NCBI GenBank assembly: GCA_963834425.1
Contig: CAWIBR010000008.1
Coordinates: 124,001 to 188,000, forward strand
Reading direction: 5' to 3'
Length of the DNA: 64,000 bases
From: CAVURS01 sp963834425
GTDB taxonomy: Bacteria > Actinomycetota > Actinomycetes > Actinomycetales > CAVURS01
Below the pieces are notes generated by a model. The model was given only the letters and a program-made list of their open reading frames with translations. It did no database searches and was not told where the DNA came from. Every line of letters starts with the position of its first letter. Positions within the stretch are counted from its first letter, which is position 1. The position numbers were made by a program, and so were the translations under genes. Shown here piece after piece: positions 27,825 to 36,839 of the stretch.

Positions 27825-28727
27825 TGCGTCTACCGTCCTGGCTGGCCCAGCACACCACCGCGCTGCGTCTGCTCCTCGTCCTCACCGTCCTGACCGGTCT
27901 GGCCTACCCACTAGCGATCACCGCCGTAGCCCAGGTGCCCGGCCTGCAGCACAAGGCCGACGGCTCCCTGGACCACGTGGACGGCAAGCCGGTCGGATCG
28001 TCTCTGATCGGGCAGTTGTTCACCGACAAGGACGGCAACGCGCTCGTGCAGTACTTCCAGACCCGCCCCTCCGCGGCCGGCGATGGCTACGACCCGACCG
28101 CCACGAGCGCCTCCAACCTGGGCCCGGAGAGCGTCGTGGACACCCTCGGCGACCCGGCCAAGGCCAAGGATCCGGACGGCGACGGCAGCAAGCTCGCCCT
28201 GCTCAGCCAGGTCTGCGCGCGCAGCCTGGCCGTGGGACAGCTCGAGGGAGTCAGCGGCGCCCGTCCCTACTGCACCGCCGACGGCGTGGGCGCGGTCCTC
28301 GCGGTGTTCCGCGAGAACGGCAGCACCGGCCCGATCACCCAGGTGGTCAGCCTCAACCAGGAGTGCCCGGCTACGCCCTTCATCACGTCGTACAAAGGCG
28401 TCGCGGTGAAGTGCGCGACCTTCGGCGCGGACTACTCCAAGGGCATCGTGACGCCGATCCGCGGCGATGCCCCGGCCAAGTCGGCGGTTCCGGCCGACGC
28501 CGTGACCGCGAGCGGCAGCGGTCTGGACTATCCAGATCTCACCGGCGTACGCCGAGTTGCAAACGCCTCGCGTGGCGAAGGCCCGCGGGGTCGCCGTCGC
28601 AGCCGTGAGTGCCCTCGTCAAGCAGTACACGACCGGGCGCGCCCTCGGCTTCATGGGCGAGCCGGGCGTCAACGTGCTGCAGCTGAACCTGGCGCTGGAC
28701 CGGAAGTACCCGTACCACTCCGGCTGA
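27824..28727 (+). CDS. kdpC: KdpC, with a long Cys-containing insertion (one frameshift)
   Basis: Peripheral single-TM subunit that assists ATP binding in the Kdp pump. The ATG at 27824 gives MRLPSWLAQHTTALRLLLVL, a TM anchor, then KPVGSSLIGQLF, YFQTRPSAAGDGYDPTATSA and SNLGP. The conserved end SPAYAELQTPRVAKARG-like through GFMGEPGVNVLQLNLALDRKY is reached only after an indel near 28545, stopping at 28727. Total about 300 residues against about 190-220 in most bacteria: residues near 125-235 form an insertion containing four cysteines (VCARSLAVGQ, RPYCTADGVGAVLAVFREN, NQECPATPF, VKCATFGADYSKG). I believe similar long KdpCs occur in other actinobacteria; the insertion's function is unknown. 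Confidence 0.93.
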
Positions 28728-28769
28728 GGTGATCATCAGATGAAGACCGACCGAGGGAGGTGAGGCGTG

Positions 28770-31304
28770 ATGGCACAGCAGGGCCAGCTCCGCGTCTACC
28801 TCGGTGCTGCCCCGGGCGTCGGGCAAGACCTACAAGATGCTCGAGGAGGGTCATCGGCGCCGTGACCGCGGCACCGACGTCGTCGTCGGCTACATCGAGA
28901 CGCACGGCCGCCGGCACACCGAGGAGATGCTGGCGGGCTGGAGGTCGTGCCCCGCCAGCAGATCAGCTATCGCGGCACGACGTTCGAGGAGATGGACGTC
29001 GATGCGGTGCTCGCCCGGGACGCGGAGGTCGTCCTCGTCGACGAGCTGGCCCACACCAACATTCCGGGCAGCCGCAACGCCAAGCGCTGGCAGGACATCC
29101 AGGAGCTGCTGGCCGCCGGTATCACGGTGATCACGAACCTGAACATCCAGCACCTGGAGTCGATCAACGACGTCGTCCAGCAGATCACCGGTGTGCCGCA
29201 ACGGGAGACGGTGCCGGACGAGCTGGTCCGCCGAGCCGAGCAGATCGAGCTGGTCGACATGGCTCCCGAGGCGTTGCGCCGACGGATGGCCCACGGCAAC
29301 ATCTACCGCCCGGAGAAGATCGACGCGGCCCTCGGCAACTACTTCCGGGTCGGCAACCTGACCGCCCTGCGCGAGCTGGCGCTGATCTGGCTGGCCGACA
29401 AGGTCGACGACGAGCTGGACAGCTATCGGGAGCAACATGAGATCTCGGCGACCTGGGAGACCCGCGAGCGGGTCGTGGTCGCGCTCACCGGTGGCCCCGA
29501 GGGCGACACGCTGATCCGCCGGGCCGCGCGAATCGCCGCGCGGGCCAAGGGAGCCGAGCTGCTCGCCGTGCACGTCACGCGCAGCGATGGCCTGGTCGGC
29601 ACCAACCCGGTGGACCTGGCCCGTCAGCGCACCCTGGTCGAGAGCATCGGTGGCACCTATCACCAGGTCGTCGGGCCCGACATCGCAGGTGCGATGCTCG
29701 ACTTCGCTCGCGGTGTCAACGCCACCGAGCTCGTGCTGGGCGTCAGCCGCCGCGGCCGGCTGAGCCAGGCGCTCTCGCCCGGGGTCGGGCTGACCGTGAC
29801 CCGCGAGTCGGGGCCCATCGACGTGCACCTGGTGACCCACGAGGAGGTCCGCCGCGGCCGCCGGCCGGTCGGCGCTTCCAGCTCACTCAGCGCATCGCGG
29901 CGGATCGTGGGCTTCGTCCTCGCCGTGATCGGCCTGCCGTTGCTGACCTTCGGCCTGACCCGCCTCCGAGGGGACCTGTCGCTGCCCAGCGACATCCTCC
30001 TGTACCTGGCGTGGGTCGTCGTCGTGGCGTTGGTCGGCGGCCTCTATCCGGCCCTGTTCGCCGCGGTCGCGGGCTCGCTGCTGCTCAACTACTACTTCAC
30101 GCCACCGATCTACCGGTTCACCATCGCCGACCACGACAACGTCCTCGCGTTGGCCGTCTTCCTGGCGGTCGCCGTCGCGGTGAGCGTGACGGTCGACCGA
30201 GCTGCGCGTCGTACGCGGGAAGCGGCCACCGCGCGCACCGAGGCCGAGACGCTCTCCACGCTCGCGGGCAGCGTCCTGCGCGGTGCCCGGCCGCTGCCGG
30301 CGTTGCTCGACCAGCTGCGCGAGACGCTGGGCTTCACCAGCGTGACCCTGCTGGAGCGCACCGACGGGCCGCCGGGCCCGGACGTCTTCCACGACGAAGG
30401 AGCCTGGCGGATCGCCTGCGCGGTCGGCGACCGCCCGAGCCTGACGCCGGCGCAAGGTGATGCCGAGATCCTGGTCGATCCCGGCCTTTCCCTTGTCCTG
30501 CAAGGGCATCCGCTGGCTGCGGCCGACCGGCGGTTGACGCAGGCCTTCGCCGCTCAAGCGGCGGTCGCGCTGAAGCAGGAGCGGCTCGCCGAGCAGGCCG
30601 CCGCGGCCGGTCCGCTCGCGGAGGTGGATCGGTTGCGCACGGCCCTGCTCAGCGCGGTGAGTCACGACCTGCGCACGCCGCTGGCCTCGGCCAAGGCGGC
30701 GGTCAACGGACTGCGCAGCGAGGGCGTCGTCTTCAGCGACGCGGACCGGGACGAGCTGTTGGCGACGGTCGAGGAGTCACTGGACCGGCTCTCGCGGCTG
30801 GTCGAGAACCTGCTCGACATGAGCCGGCTCCAGGCCGGGGCGCTGGCCATGTCGCCCCAGGCGATGTCCATGGCCGAAAGCATCGCGACCGCACTCGATG
30901 AGATCGGGCCGATCGCACGCCACATCGACGTGCGCGTGCCCGACGAACTGCCGGAGGTGCATGCCGATCCGGTCCTCGTCGAGCGCGTGCTGGTCAACAT
31001 GGCGCAGAACGCGATCCGATACAGCGCGCCGGACAGCCCGCCGATGATCTCGGTGAGCGAGCACGGTGGCCAGATCGAGACGCGGGTCGTTGACCGAGGC
31101 CCCGGCATTCCGGTCGCGCAGTGGGACAGCGTCTTCCTGCCGTTCCAACGGCTCGGGGACCGCGACAACGGCACCGGTGTGGGTCTCGGGCTGGCCTTGT
31201 CGCGCGGCCTGGCCGAAGCGATGGGCGGCAGCCTGACGCCGGACACGACGCCCGGCGGCGGGTTGACGATGACCCTGCGCCTGCCCTGCGAGGGTTGTCG
31301 ATGA
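28770..31304 (+). CDS. kdpD: KdpD, K+/turgor sensor histidine kinase (two compensating frameshifts)
   Basis: ATG 28770 follows GGGAGG at 9 bp: MAQQGQLRVYLGAAPGVG. Removing one G near 28823 restores the Walker A GVGKTYKMLEEG, and a missing base near 28935 returns to the original frame. Domains: KdpD N-terminal ATP-binding domain (Walker B VVLVDELAHTN), Usp-like domain (about 225-355), four TM spans (IVGFVLAVIGLPLLTFGL; DILLYLAWVVVVALVGGL; YPALFAAVAGSLLLNYYF; NVLALAVFLAVAVAVSVTV), a GAF-like linker, HisKA with SAVSHDLRTPLASAK, and HATPase (NMAQNAIRYS, DRGPGIP, GTGVGLGLAL). About 844 residues. Overlaps kdpE by ATGA. Confidence 0.95.
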
Positions 31305-31984
31305 GCCGGATCCTGGTCGTCGATGACGAGCCGCAGATCCTGCGGGCGATGCGGATCAACCTGCTCGCCCGGCAGTACGCCGTGGTGACCGCGGCCACCG
31401 GTGGCGAGGCGCTCACGGCCTCGCGCGAGCAGCATCCCGACCTGGTGGTGCTCGACCTCGGCCTGCCCGATCTGGACGGGGTCGAGGTCATCCGCCAGTT
31501 GCGGGCCTGGACCCGGGTGCCGATCATCGTGCTGTCCGGCCGCAGGGACAGCCGCGACAAGGTCGATGCGTTGGATGCCGGTGCCGACGACTACGTCACC
31601 AAGCCGTTCAGCCTGGACGAGCTGCTGGCCCGGATCCGGGTGGTCATCCGGCGCCGCACCGACGACGAGCGACCGGCCAACGTCATCATCGGCCGCTACA
31701 CCGTCGACCTGGCCGACCATCGGGTCCACGCCACCGATGACCCCGTCGAGGTCGTGCACCTCACCCGCACCGAGTGGGAGCTGCTGGAGGTCGTCGTCCG
31801 CGAGCCGGGCAAACTGGTCAGCCAGCGCTCGCTGCTCGAACAGGTCTGGGGCCCGACGTATCAGGCCGAGACGCAGTACGTCCGGCAGTACATGGCCCAG
31901 CTCCGGCGCAAGCTGGAGAGCGATCCGGCTCGGCCGCGCCACCTGCTCACCGAGCCTGGCCTGGGCTACCGCTTCCAGCCCTGA
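31301..31984 (+). CDS. kdpE: KdpE, OmpR-family response regulator
   Basis: Activates kdp transcription when phosphorylated by KdpD. The unbroken 227-residue frame from ATG 31301 overlaps the kdpD stop (ATGA). Receiver: ILVVDDEPQILRAM (acidic pocket), LVVLDLGLPDLDGVEV (phospho-Asp), IIVLSGRRDSRDKVDALDAG, YVTKPFSLDEL (Lys). Winged helix: VVHLTRTEWELLEVVVREPG, LLEQVWGPTYQAETQYVRQY, LLTEPGLGYRFQP. The order kdpFABC-DE on one strand suggests a single autoregulated operon. Confidence 0.96.
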   Translation: MSRILVVDDEPQILRAMRINLLARQYAVVTAATGGEALTASREQHPDLVVLDLGLPDLDGVEVIRQLRAWTRVPIIVLSGRRDSRDKVDALDAGADDYVTKPFSLDELLARIRVVIRRRTDDERPANVIIGRYTVDLADHRVHATDDPVEVVHLTRTEWELLEVVVREPGKLVSQRSLLEQVWGPTYQAETQYVRQYMAQLRRKLESDPARPRHLLTEPGLGYRFQP

Positions 31985-32060
31985 CTGTCCGGACTCTCGC
32001 GTCCCGGGGTGCGGCCACTGCGGTGCGCTGGCTGGTGCGCGAACGAGGCAGGATGTTGGC

Positions 32061-33090
32061 GTGCCATCGTTGCTTGCCGACCTGGGTGTCCGGACGCCTG
32101 TGCTCGCGGCGCCAATGGCCGGTGGGCCGGGCACGCCCGAGCTCGTCGTCGCCGCGGCTGGTGCCGGGAAGTCTGGGCTTCCTGGCCGCCGGCTATCGAT
32201 CTGCCGAGGCCCTGAAGGCGCAGATCGACGTCGTCCGAGCGGCCGCAGTGCCGTTCGGGGTCAACGTCTTCGCGCCCAACCCGGTGCCGGTCGATCCCAC
32301 GGCCTACCGGTCCTACGCCCTGGCGATCCAGGCCGAGCTGGATCGCTACGACCTCGAGCCGCCGCCGGCGCCGCTCGAGGACGACGACCACTGGCGGGCC
32401 AAGATCGACCTGCTCGTCACGGATCCGGTGCCGGTCGTCAGCTTCACCTTCGGACTGCCTTCCCGTGACGTCGTCGTCTCGCTGCGAGCCGTGGGCACCA
32501 TCGTCGTACAGACGGTCACCTCCGCCGCCGAGGCCCGCGTGGCCGCCGACCTCGGCGTGGATGCCCTCGCCGTTCAGTCGGCTGCCGCGGGAGGTCACTC
32601 CGGAACCCTGACGCCGCAACAGCTTCCGACGCCTACGCCGCTGCCGGAGCTGGTTGCTCAGGTCCGGGCCGCGGTCCGTCTCCCGTTGTTGGCGGCAGGT
32701 GGTGTGGCGGCATCGGCGGATGTCACCGCCGCCTTACGGGCCGGCGCCGAAGCGGTGATGGTCGGGACGGTGTTGTTGCGTACCGACGAGAGCGGCGCCT
32801 CGGCGCCACACCGGGCCGCGCTCGCCGACCCGAACCGGGGCGCGACCATCGTGACGCGCGCCTTCACCGGCCGGCCGGCGCGGGCCTTGCGCAACGAGTT
32901 CACCGATCGGTACGACGCGCTCGCACCCTCCGGCTACCCGGCGATCCACCACCTAACCAGTCCATTGCGCCGGGCGGCCGTGGCCGCCGGCGATCCCGAG
33001 CGGATCAACCTCTGGGCCGGCACCGGTTACCGGGCCGCACAGCCCGGGCCGGTGGCTGGTGTCATCGCCGCGCTGGCGGCCGGCGCCTGA
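32061..33090 (+). CDS. nitronate monooxygenase (2-nitropropane dioxygenase family, one frameshift)
   Basis: FMN-dependent TIM-barrel enzyme oxidising alkyl nitronates such as propionate-3-nitronate. The GTG at 32061 reads VPSLLADLGVRTPVLAAPMA then GGPGTPELVVAAAGAG. One extra base near 32170 shifts into SLGFLAAGYRSAEALKAQID, VPFGVNVFAPNPVPV, VVSFTFGLPSRDVV, AVQSAAAGGHSGTL (FMN phosphate site and catalytic His region) and LLAAGGVAASADVTAALRAGAEAVMVGT. Total about 343 residues, the normal length, and 3n+1 nucleotides. Begins 77 bp after kdpE on the same strand; no functional link to K+ uptake is evident. Confidence 0.9.
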
Positions 33091-33156
33091 AGGACCGGCC
33101 GTCGATCCAGGCGCCGTCGAATCGCGGGTCGGCTCGGCGGCTCCTAGTCTGCGCCG

Positions 33157-33532
33157 ATGGACGAAGCGCCGATCGGATCAAGCCCCGATCGAACAAGCGG
33201 CGGAGGGCGCGCTCGTCGAGCGGGCGTTCCGCCTCTACCGGGAGCAGGACCGGCAACAGGCCTGGCCGCTGTACGCCGAGGAATTCACGTTCACCAGCCC
33301 GCAGGATGACCACATCGACAAGGCGGCGTTCTTCGAGCGCTGCTTCCCGACGGCGGCGCGGTTCGCCGAGCAGGAGTTGCTCGCCGTCACCCCGGCGGGA
33401 GGCGGCCTCGTCTTCGCCTACTACGAGTACGAGCTGTCGACCGGCGCCCGGTATCGCAATGTCGAGGCAATCACGGTGCGGGACAGTCTGATTCGCGAGG
33501 TCCAGGTCTTCTTCGGGGGGCAAGTCAACTAG
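33157..33532 (+). CDS. SnoaL-like (NTF2-fold) small protein
   Basis: The coding frame reads IEQAAEGALVERAFRLYREQ then DRQQAWPLYAEEFTFTSPQD, DHIDKAAFFERCFPTAARFA, GGLVFAYYEYELSTGARYRN and VEAITVRDSLIREVQVFFGG, a typical SnoaL/NTF2 alpha+beta cone. No start exists near its beginning in this frame; the ATG at 33157 (MDEAPIG) joins it if one base near 33180 is extra, giving about 124 residues. Such proteins bind small hydrophobic ligands or act as isomerases; no substrate can be named. It converges 19 bp from the HNH gene. Confidence 0.7.
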
Positions 33533-33551
33533 CGAAAAGCCCACTCGCTCG

Positions 33552-35242
33552 TCATCCAGTATCGGGCAGCCAGCCTTCCGGGACGGCGATGTCTTGGTCG
33601 TTGCCCTTGGTCTGGGACGTGGTGCCGGACGTGGTGCCGGACGTGGTGCCGGACGGGGTGCCGCACGTGGTCTCGGACCCGGCCCCGGTCGCGACGCCGA
33701 CGTCCGGCGCGACGCTCGGGTCAGCGCCGGGCTGGTCGGCGTCGCTGGGTTGGTCGGCGGGTTGGTCGGTGGGTTGTGGGTGGGTGGGCAGGGTGAAGTG
33801 TCGGGTGTTGCGGATGGGTGTTCGTGTGGGGTCGAGCCAGGCGGGTGGTCGCCAGTGCGGCAGCCCGTTCAGCATCACGCATTCCCAGCCGCGTTTGGCG
33901 TGTTCTCGGTGGTGGTAGCCGCAGAGCAGGGTGAGGTTGTCGATGTCGGTGGGGCCGTCGTTGGCCCAGTCGGTGATGTGGTGTCGCTGGCAGTGGCTCG
34001 GGGGCCGGTCACAGCCGGGGAAGGAACAGCCGCGGTCTCGCGCGGCTAGCGCGACGGTTTGGCCGGGGGTGGCGATCCGGGTGGTGCGGCCGAGGTAGAG
34101 CGGGACGCCCTTGCTGTTCTCGATCAGCACGTACAGCTGGGACTGGTCGCAGGCGTCGGAGGGCGTCGCCGACCGGGAGCAGGGTGCCGTGCTCGGAGAC
34201 GGCGAGGCCGTGCCGGTCGCGGAGCTGGGTGTCTTTGATGTGCCAGACGATGGCCGCGGGGGTGCCGCCGCAGGCGGGCAGGTCGCCGGAGTTGAGGATG
34301 GCTTTGAGGACGTCACCGAACGCGTCGTGCATCCGCACCTGGTGCGGGCGGTCGTCGCGGGTGCCCGGCATCTCCACCACGCCACCATCGCCCGGCCCGG
34401 CTTCGGACTCGTCGCTGGGCTGGTCGGGCTGTTCGGCCCATCCGCGTTCAGCCGCGTGGCGGGGGTGGCGGGCACGGCGGGGGCGGGTTTGGACCAGGCG
34501 TCCAGCACGACCCGGGCGGCTTCACCGGTTTCCTGGTTCAGGTCGGCCTGCAGGGTGTACCCGGCCTGCCCGCGTTTCTTCCACAGCCGCAGCCCGCGGT
34601 GCTTGTGCGGCGTGGGCGACCTCGCGCAGGGTCCCGTCGGGGTCGGCCCGGACCATCACCTCGGTGGCCAGCACCTCCAGGTCGGCCGGGGTCACCTTGG
34701 CCGCGGCGGTGGCCATCTCGGCCTCCACCACCGGTCCGGACTCCTCGCCGGACCGGGCCGGGCAGCTTGCCGATGGTGTCCAGGATGATCCGGGCATGCT
34801 CGGCCGGAGACCTCACCCGCGCTGATCCCGGCCGCCAGGCTCGGACACGCCGCCGGGAGGACTTCCCCGGTGAACGCCACCTCCGGGGTGATCGCGTGGG
34901 CCAGGTCGACCCGCCGCTTGGCCTCACCGGGTCAGCCGCAGCTGCTCGCGCAGGAAGGCCGCCGTGGAGGGTCGGGCGTAGCGGGCCGGCTCGTCGCCGA
35001 CCTCGACCGCGGCCACGTAGTGGGAGTCGAAGACCGCCAGCCGCCGGCGCAGCAGCTCCAGGTTCCGGGCCGCCGCGTGCAGCCCGGTCGAGGGCGAGTC
35101 CAGGCGGACCAGGGCGGTCAGGTCGTAGGTCGTTGAGCTCGGCCACACCTCGCCGGCCAGGCGCGCGAAGAGCTGCGTCCAGGGCCGGGTCGCCGGTGGA
35201 CTCCAGCCCCGTGTCGTCGGGGTGAACGCTGCCCTCGTTCAT
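33552..35242 (-). CDS. DUF222/13E12-family HNH endonuclease-like protein, frameshifted
   Basis: Start ATG 35242 (MNEGSVHPDDTGLESTGDPA). The DUF222 helical region appears in pieces: LVRLDSPSTGLHAAARNLEL then LRRRLAVFDSHYVAAVEVG, STAAFLREQLRLT, VAFTGEVLPAACPSLAAGIS. The C-terminal HNH domain is intact: RDRGCSFPGCDRPPSHCQRH, HITDWANDGPTDIDNLTLLC, GYHHREHAKRGW, with the His-His and Cys-x4-Cys zinc ligands. A C-terminal tail is rich in DQP and GTTS repeats. About 560 residues. The family is very abundant in Actinobacteria (M. tuberculosis 13E12 repeats) and often multicopy; its role is unclear. At least five indels lie between 34150 and 35190. Confidence 0.87.
33616..33663. repeat. 12-bp tandem repeat encoding GTTS units
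   Basis: Four 12-bp units GACGTGGTGCCG (the last with one substitution) at 33616-33627, 33628-33639, 33640-33651 and 33652-33663. On the minus strand they encode the Gly-Thr-Thr/Pro-Ser repeats in the tail of the HNH protein. Confidence 0.95.
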
Positions 35243-35512
35243 GTGTTCGATTCTAGACCTATCGTCCGACATCGGTCAACCCCGACAACCACCCGAATCC
35301 CGTTGAATAGCAACTATTTTCGGCAACCTTGAGCGACTCTGCGTGACCGGTTCTTCAGAACCGCCGAAAGGCGACCCGCGAGCAAGACCCAGCCCGCGCG
35401 CGCGCCGACCAGCGCGCGCCGGTACCGCGAGCCGACCCGTCTGAAAACCCAGCCCCGAGCGGAACCAGCGCGCCGTACCGAGCCGCTTGAAACCCAGCCC
35501 CGCGCAATCCCT
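35243..35512. repeat. intergenic region with an imperfect direct repeat of about 50 bp
   Basis: No gene is visible between the HNH start and the ligase stop. Two imperfect copies lie side by side: 35406-35457 and 35461-35503, each running from GACCAGCGCG/GAACCAGCGCG through a GTACCG core to AAACCCAGCCCCG. A shorter third piece (GACCCAGCCCGCGC) lies at 35387-35400. A GCCGAAAA is present on the minus strand near 35317-35324 but lacks the TCAC-N12 partner of the flagellar promoters. A terminator or repeat relic are both possible. Confidence 0.5.
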
Positions 35513-36820
35513 CTACGCGCGCGGCACGGTCCAGGCAACTGCCTCGGCGATGACGTCACCCAGCCGACTCCGCCGCTCGAAGGCCCGGCGTTGGCTATCG
35601 GCACCGTTGCCCTCGGCCAGCAACCGCCGCACACCCGCCTGCACCACCGCGAGGTCGCCCGCGTCAACCAGCGCCGAGTGCACATGCGACAGCAGCTCAT
35701 CGACAACCGTCGCCGCCGGTGCGAGCTCGTCCGTACCGGGGCGCACCAGGTCCGAGCCCAGGCCCCATCGCGCCGCACGCCAGCCAGCCGCCCGCAACGC
35801 AGCCCGGCGTACGGCAGGTGCGGCGACCCCGCGCCGCCAGTCGGCCACCGCCGTCTCGACCAGCGCGCGGCACAGACCGGCGAGGACAGCGGCGATGTCC
35901 GGTGTGGGGGTGACGTCCATGACCCGGATCTCGACCGTCGGGAACGACGCGGAGAGCCGGGCGTCGAAGTAGATCATCCCCTCGTCCATCGCCGCCCCGG
36001 AGGCGACGAGCGAGGCCACGTCCTGGTCGTAGACCTCGAGGGTGCCGAAGATCTCGGTCGCTCCCGCGGTGGGCCACATCTCCTGACGGACCGTCCGGTA
36101 GCTCGCATAGCCCGTGTCCGCACCCTGGTGGAACGGCGAGTTCGCCGACAGGGCAAGCAATACGGGCAGCCAGACCCGGATCCGGTCGATGACGGCCACG
36201 CCCTCGTCGCGGGAGTCGACGGCCACGTGCACGTGCATCCCACAGGTGAGCTGCCCGGTGGCGACGGCCCCGAAATCGTGGGCCATCCGCTCATAGCGCG
36301 GGTCCTCGGTCGTCGTCGGTGCGGCCGCGGCCGGATTGGTGCCCAGAGCAACGGGTACGGCGTGCAGCTCGGCCGCCCGGGTGGCAACCTCGCGGCGCCG
36401 TTCGGCGATCTGGTCCCGCAGCTCCGCGAGGTCCTGGTGCGGGCTGGTGGTCGTCTCGATCTGTTGCCGCTTGAACTCATGCTCGATCGCCGGAGCCGGA
36501 TCGCTATCGCGGATCCTCGGCGTCGGATCGCTCGGATCGCTCGGATCGCTCGAATCGTCGGGCTCGGCCGGCTCGTCGTCGGCCAGGTCCTGCCCGACCC
36601 GCGACAGCCGGATGCTCCCGGCGGCGAAGACGAGCAGTTCCTCCTCGACCCCCACGGTCCGTCGCTCAGTCGCTTGCTCAGTCGGTTGCTCAGTCGATTG
36701 CTCGGTCAGTTGCTCGGTCAGGCGCGGTTGGGACAGCAGGGCCACCTCCAGCGGTGAGGTCCCCAAGGCTAAGGCCCAGCTCGGCCGTGCCGATGGATGA
36801 AAGAGGGGGTTAGCCGGCAT
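35513..36820 (-). CDS. carboxylate-amine ligase YbdK (GCS2-type glutamate-cysteine ligase)
   Basis: ATP-dependent ligase family joining Glu to Cys or another amine. Signature start of the domain: RRTVGVEEELLVFAAGSIRL; then HEFKRQQIETTTSPHQDLAE, GTNPAAAAP, GQLTCGMHVHVAVDSRDEGV, LLALSANSPFHQGADTGYAS, RVMDVTPTPDIAAVLAGLCR. Frame unbroken. The N-terminus is odd: before VEEELL come about 45 residues ending in five TEQ-x repeats encoded by 12-bp tandem repeats, and within the domain an Asp/Ser/Pro run (PDDSSDPSDPSDP). I chose ATG 36820 (MPANPLFHP); a GTG inside RTVGVEEE near 36658 would give the usual family start, so the repeat might instead be a leader. Starts back-to-back with the diguanylate cyclase. 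Confidence 0.87.
   Translation of the reverse strand: MPANPLFHPSARPSWALALGTSPLEVALLSQPRLTEQLTEQSTEQPTEQATERRTVGVEEELLVFAAGSIRLSRVGQDLADDEPAEPDDSSDPSDPSDPTPRIRDSDPAPAIEHEFKRQQIETTTSPHQDLAELRDQIAERRREVATRAAELHAVPVALGTNPAAAAPTTTEDPRYERMAHDFGAVATGQLTCGMHVHVAVDSRDEGVAVIDRIRVWLPVLLALSANSPFHQGADTGYASYRTVRQEMWPTAGATEIFGTLEVYDQDVASLVASGAAMDEGMIYFDARLSASFPTVEIRVMDVTPTPDIAAVLAGLCRALVETAVADWRRGVAAPAVRRAALRAAGWRAARWGLGSDLVRPGTDELAPAATVVDELLSHVHSALVDAGDLAVVQAGVRRLLAEGNGADSQRRAFERRSRLGDVIAEAVAWTVPRA
36664..36723. repeat. five 12-bp tandem repeats at the 5' end of ybdK
   Basis: Units GCTCAGTCGCTT, GCTCAGTCGGTT, GCTCAGTCGATT, GCTCGGTCAGTT, GCTCGGTCAGGC, contiguous from 36664 to 36723. On the minus strand they encode repeats of the form Thr-Glu-Gln-x. 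Copy number could vary by slippage in whole codons. Confidence 0.95.
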
Positions 36821-36839
36821 CCGACGACCGAGGTGTGCC

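Noticed and set aside
33616..33663. CRISPR-like array or regulatory repeat
   Set aside because: Contiguous 12-bp coding repeats in the HNH protein tail, no spacers.
35317..35324. FliA-like promoter (GCCGAAAA on the minus strand) before the HNH gene
   Set aside because: The TCAC element is 18 bp away instead of 12 and the gene is not flagellar.
36664..36723. CRISPR-like array
   Set aside because: Units are 12 bp and contiguous with no spacers; they encode TEQ-x repeats within a gene.
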